A DNA stretch of 64,000 nucleotides from Phaseolus vulgaris (Eukaryota; Streptophyta; Magnoliopsida; Fabales; Fabaceae). Each line of letters starts with the position of its first letter. The stretch's first letter is position 1. Below the pieces are notes generated by a model. The model searched no databases, had not been told where the DNA came from, and was given only the letters and a program-made list of their open reading frames with translations. Location: positions 4,151,478 to 4,215,477 of the forward strand of contig NC_023750.2 in assembly GCF_000499845.2 (NCBI RefSeq), written 5' to 3'. Position numbers and translations under genes: made by a program. This document shows, piece after piece, positions 59,166-64,000 of this stretch.

Positions 59166-62100
59166 TCACATTACAATTTTCTTTATGAATCTAATGACGG
59201 AATTTTTCCTTGGCTCACCATATATCAGATAGACAGCTGTGTTCTTAATCACCAAATCGTGACCAAAATTCACAAAAATCTCCACCTTGTCACCTGATCC
59301 TAAACTTGACAATATGTCATGCCAATCTTCATCATTAAAGGAAATTACTGTGCCATGATTGTGTATCTGGCATGTGCACTTCGTGTAATTAACAATTAAG
59401 ACAGTACTAAGTTCAGGTTCAATGATTTCGGAGGTTGATAAATAAACAACACACAAAACCATTCCCTTCACGACACGATGTTGTGGCACAGTGAAAGAAA
59501 CACAATGTCCATCACCCATATGGGCCAACCAATAAGGATCATTGTCACCTGGGAGAGAAACATCACATGACTCACTGCTTCCAAATACCTGTATCATGTC
59601 ATAAACAAGGGCATGTTTGGTGAAACAAAAATGCTATACGTGATTAAAACAAATCTTGTTAATAGTTTTGTTGTGTATACATCCCCATCTTTTCTTTAGT
59701 GATTTAGAATGCATTTCTGTTTTTGTCTTAGTTTATATTTCTAGGATCAATGGGAATAAAGAAATCATGAAGCTAGTAAAGCAAGAAAGTGGAAATCAAT
59801 TTGGTAGTACTTAGTATAAGCATAATGACTTGTTAGTTGATAACTAAAATCAGATACTTTTAGATGAAGTCGTGGTGCTAAAAGTTCAGTATTGGAGGTT
59901 CAACTAGATACTTCAAAAGGATTATTTTATGTTCTCAGAAATAACAGCTAAAATGATGGTTAAGGTAATAAACAAAGGGAAAGGTAGAGAAGAACCTTAG
60001 GTATGATATCGCTTACAGTATTGAAGAATTCTTTGTATCTTCCAACACCAGTCAGAAAAGACTTGAGATGACTCTTTGAAATTGCTGATTCTGTAATATT
60101 TCCACCATATTCGACCACTATAGTTTTTACTTGCTCAGATAGATGAAACTCCGTGTCACATTCCACCAGAACACTTCGAAGATTCGCAAGGCTGCTAAGA
60201 AATGGTGCAATATCATCCCTACTATTATCCTCCATTTCTATAAAGGAATTAATATAAGATAGAGGATTCATTGTTGGCGACATCTTAGACCGAATGATAG
60301 AAGGAAAAAGATTATGTGACGATCCCTCAAATCCACGTAGGGATATATATCCAATACTTTTTGGGCTTACAATTGTAAAAGGCAATTGTTTCATAGTTGT
60401 ATTTTCAGCAATTATAGTTAAGAAGGATTTCATTTGCACGATATCTTTTTCCATTAAGTCAATCTTCGAACAACCAGATAGAATCAGAGTTTTTAAACAT
60501 TTCAGCTTATATATCTCTTCAGGGAGATTGCTTAGACTTGTACAGTCCTTCAAATTTAGCAGTATAAGATTGCAGAGATATCCAATAGATTGGTGTACCT
60601 CGCGCAATCTCGGACAATCTTTGAGAATGAGTTGTTCAAGACTTGGTAGTCCGGAAAAGTCAGGGGTTTCTATCAAGTAATTGGAGTGACTAAGATTAAG
60701 AACTTTTAGCCACGTCAAAACCTTCAAGAAGATAATTTTTGGTAATATATTAGAGAAGAAAACGAGAAAACGAAATAATCATAAGTGGAAACAAGTAATA
60801 ATTTTTAAGAGAATGGCACGTGATAAAAACCTGGGGTTCTTTCCAAACGAATCGAAGAAGACTGTGTTTTACATCAATGGCTATTGCATCATGCAGATAA
60901 AAGTCGTTAGGCAGGTATTCTGAAGAAAACCCTCGCAAACTGATCCATCTCAGTTTCTTAAAATGGTACTCAGAATCTCGTTTCAGCAGTCTTGATGGGT
61001 CTATTACCTCTAAAGGATAGCGTCCGAAGAAATCTATTCCGGTAGGCAATCTCTGAATGACTTTTGTGCCATTAGATGAAAAGAGCTAAGAAAAAGGAAT
61101 ATATTGCACATGAGAAAGCAACAACTTCCAAACGAAGTTTTAAAACCATAGATAAACGATGTTCTTACCGCATTCTCTGACAGTGCATATTCTGCATCCG
61201 TATCAAACCACAGTTGACTGTTCTTCCCAGTTTCCTTTCTTGAAATTTGACGAATAATGTCTCTTCCCATTTCTCGTAGCAACGGATGCATTCCTAATTT
61301 GTTGTTCTTATTAACTTGTATGAGACTACGCTCTATCAGAACTCTTATTCCACTGTCAGGGTCTATTCCACAGCCATTTAAGATCTTCCTAACATAGGCT
61401 CTGCCCTTACCAACAAAGGAACAACATACATCAAGGAATAAATCTTTTTCCATTTGATTGCATAAACCCTCGAAGCTTATTTTCAATATCTGATCAAATT
61501 TAAGCTTAGGAATTTTCTTTAATTTTAAGAGTACTCTATTCCATTCTTCTTTAGTCCTTTCATATAAATAACTTCCAATGACTTCAAGAGCAAGAGGTAG
61601 TCCTCCACAATAAGCAACTACTCTTTCTGCAAGGAAATGATAATCTTGTTTTGGTTTTGCTTCTCTAAATGCGTGCCAACTAAGAAGCTCAAGGGACTCG
61701 TTTCTGTTCATTGGAATCATCCGAAAAACAGAATCAGCTTGATATATCCTTGGTAGGTTTTCTGGTCTTGTTGTAATGATTATTACACTTCCTCTTCTGA
61801 ACCAATGACGGCATTCCCATAGTAATGTCGCATCAAACTTAGGCACATCGTCAAGTACAATGAGCACCCTTTTCCCAGAAAGTTTTTCCCGAATCATACT
61901 TCTTCCCATCTCAAAGCTATCTATCTCTACCTTTGTATTTAGGACATCTGAAAGGAGTTGTTCTAGTAAACGAAGATCCCCTCTTATTCCGCTAACTTGT
62001 CCAATATCTTCAATGAAACTTTTGTTCGTGAATGTACCATGAATTTGATGGTAAATGGCTTTAGCAAGGGTGGTCTTACCAGATCCTCCTTGTCCACATA

Positions 62101-62816
62101 TCGCTATCCTACAAACTTCCGTGGATTTATATTTGATAGTTCGAATCAGATCCTCCATGTGCGATTGTAATCCAACTGGAAATTTAGTAACAGACAAGAC
62201 TGGTAAACTAAGAACGGTCTTAACAATGTTGTCCACTAGTTCAGCATCACTCCTTCAAGGTCAATAACAATTATAGAACAAGTCATGTATTACCAAAATT
62301 GAAGTACACGCTTAGTAAGTGAGTGATTTACCTGTAATTGCTCTCATCCCATCCAAAGAAATTTGCAGCTTTGGTGAGTGCGTGGCTCCACCTGGACATG
62401 CCATGCTCCAGTTGTTGTCCTGAGAATGCTTGCTCTGCAGTTGCTTTGAAGGCTTTTCCAAAATCACCCATCTGAAGACGTACATCAGATGGCTGGATTT
62501 CGTAATAAACGGGCAGAACATGTCGGCGATAAGTTTGGTGCCATTTGATGATTTGTTGAAGCTGATGAAGACACCAAGTAGATTGAGAATAGGATTTGGT
62601 GAAAACAACAATTGCTACACGAGAGAGATTGAGAATAGGTTGTTGGATGTGAAGAGGGTTGTCTGCATTAGGGTGGTTAAGGAAAGTGGTGAAGCCAACA
62701 GCAGAGAGAACAGAATCGAGATGAGAAACAAATTTCCTTTGGATGTCTTCTCCATTAAAGTTGATAAGCACATCGTACATCCGTGGCAGATTTGATGATG
62801 AAGATGACGATTCCAT
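59166..62816 (-). CDS. TIR-NBS-LRR disease-resistance protein (TNL-C)
   Basis: Probable intracellular immune receptor, paralogue of TNL-A. Five exons with GT..AG junctions: 62816-62332, 62252-61169, 61085-60831, 60721-59996, 59588-59166; the joined frame is open for 990 codons. The ATG at 62816 aligns with the TNL-A start; the TTG at 62837 is rejected. TIR: YDVLINFNGED, VAIVVFTKSY, and WCLHQL with Gln85 in the catalytic Glu position. NBS: CGQGGSGKTTLAK, kinase-2 LIVLDDV, IIITTRPENL, CGGLPLALEVIG, FLDVCCSFVGK and MHPLLREMGRD. LRR: LILKDCPRLREVHQSIG, LSNLPEEI and LILSGCSK. The post-LRR exon has PGDNDPYWLAHMG and ends with a basic tail (FIKKIV) missing from TNL-A. Of the three, it is the most complete. 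Confidence 0.9.
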
Positions 62817-63515
62817 AGAAGAAATTGATGAGGTCAACTGTTAGAAGAAGAGAAAGCAATAATGCAACACAGTCAAAAAGACTCAAAACCATTCAAATTA
62901 GCCCAACATTAATACATTTATTTTTCATAGTCGTTGAAGCTCGTGAATTGCAGCACCCATTTTACTCTAGAAAAATAATATATTTACAACTTATTCTATT
63001 ATACAACCTTCAATTAAAAAAAAAATTACTTTCATTATTTTATAAAAAACTAAAATTTTAAACAGAAAAAAAAAATTATATACTAGAAAAGGCTCTCAAT
63101 ATATTAATATTATTTACTTTAGCCATTTAAGAAAATAGACCAACACCCACTATGAACCAAAAAAAAGTATTACACTATTTTTTCTAATTATATTCTCCTT
63201 TTTCCTAAATTTACCTATTAACTTTACTTTTTATTTTAAAAAGCATTATGTTATCTCTCTTTTTACGTTAGGCACGTATCTCTTTAAATTTTAAAAGAAT
63301 AAAAAATAATACATTTTCTTTCCACATATATTTAAAGAGGCCACTGTAATAATGTAAAAAATAGAAAGTATAAATACAATTTAGATAAACGTCACTACAC
63401 CTGAATTTATTTTTTAAATAAATAAAATAAAAGAATTGGACGTCAGTTTACTAAAATTTAAGAAGTTTATTATCAATTACTAAAAATACAAATGAGGTGA
63501 GTGTAATTGATTTTA
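62817..63515. promoter_or_regulatory. 5' flank of TNL-C
   Basis: Homologous to the TNL-A upstream region but without the 417-bp insertion (empty site near 63104-63120). The TATA-like position is 62921-62929 and reads TATGAAAAA on the minus strand, where TNL-A has TATAAAAAA. No other gene seen. Confidence 0.5.
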
Positions 63516-63575
63516 TTAAGAAGACAAAGTAAATGTAATTTTCCCTTTTATTTGAAATATAAAATTATATGGTAT

Positions 63576-64000
63576 TTTTTTTTTTTATCAACAATGAATA
63601 AATTAATAAAAAAAAGATACTTTAAGGTATCCAACCGGTATATAAAGTCTCTTAGTTACTCTTCTTTATGGCTTAAACAAAACCCCGATATGCGGCTTAA
63701 CTTACTTCATTACAACCCCAAACAGTGTACACTTAACTACATCCACACAACACCTATTCTACAAGCATGTACCAGCCACTTGGAGCAGCAACCATAGGGT
63801 GCGCCAAACATCTTAGAAAAGTTTGGAGAAAAAGTGGCCTCAACCAAACCAGATAGGAAAAACAGCAATCACCCAATTAAGTTATGCAGCAACAATTAAC
63901 TTGGCCTACAGCTTTGCTAGCACTAAATTCTGCTGTGTAGATCAGCAGGTCAATACCACCAATTGACTTGCTCATGGCCACTTACCCTTGCATGCAGCAA
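63576..64000 (-). mobile_element. LINE 3' end running off the window
   Basis: T-run near 63576, terminus complement of TTGATAAAAA, stem-loop at 63616-63631 (GATAC/GTATC), then LINE-like 3' UTR to the window end. Coding sequence is not reached, so its completeness is unknown. Confidence 0.7.

Larger units (their letters stand above)
58316..63515. repeat. Right copy of the TNL segmental duplication
   Basis: Direct repeat of about 668-6176, including all of TNL-C with both flanks. The main differences are the absence of the 417-bp insertion, a tandem doubling in the 3' flank (58735-59150), and small indels in exons 2 and 3. Confidence 0.88.

Noticed and set aside
62335..62837. TTG at 62837 as the start of TNL-C, and TTG at 55020 for TNL-B
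   Set aside because: The ATG at 62816 aligns with the TNL-A start codon and the ATG at 55023 directly follows the TTG; plant genes normally use ATG.

Overview
The window is nuclear DNA of a flowering plant. AT-rich intergenic sequence, TIR-NBS-LRR (TNL) genes with the usual TIR / NBS / LRR exon layout, plant CACTA elements and plant L1-type LINEs all agree. The TNL subfamily and transposon styles suggest a legume, possibly of the bean tribe, but that assignment is inference. No tRNA, rRNA, CRISPR array or ordinary housekeeping gene was recognised.

Two layers are visible. The first is a small disease-resistance cluster. TNL-A (1440-5058, minus) and TNL-C (59166-62816, minus) are five-exon paralogues with fully open joined frames of 981 and 990 codons. 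They sit in a direct segmental duplication (about 668-6176 and 58316-63515). TNL-B (55023-57583, plus) is a divergent member cut off inside the LRR region. A fourth, B-like relic lies at 31799-32020. All three TIR domains carry Gln where the catalytic Glu of TIR NADases is expected, and all three have MHP in place of MHD.

The second layer is about 48 kb of nested transposons between TNL-A and TNL-B. From left to right: LINE-2 (6889 to about 31690, minus) is split by an outer CACTA element (12742-31566, minus), whose second gene is in turn split by an inner CACTA element (15724-26764, plus). The two CACTA copies have 3-bp target-site duplications (AAA and TGA). Next come Copia tail relics (32150-33010), then LINE-1 (33267-41545, minus, 16-bp target-site duplication) with a 5'-deleted Copia element in its 3' UTR. 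After it lies a tandemly duplicated 1-1.5 kb relic segment, D1 and D2. D1 carries a foldback MITE and a LINE fragment that are absent from D2. LINE-3 (44027-51487, plus, 16-bp target-site duplication) carries its own non-autonomous CACTA-like insertion, and a decayed Ty3/gypsy fragment follows.

Because D2 and the TNL-C flank preserve empty sites, several insertions can be defined to the base. The mobile-element genes carry frameshifts, stops or deletions, so few if any look autonomous today. The most interesting signals are the shared loss of the TIR catalytic Glu, the LINE 3'-terminal stem-loop that keeps pairing while its sequence changes, the Ulp1-like protease fused to the outer CACTA second gene, and the 417-bp insertion in the TNL-A upstream region. 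All coordinates and exon joins were read by eye; no alignment or database search was run.
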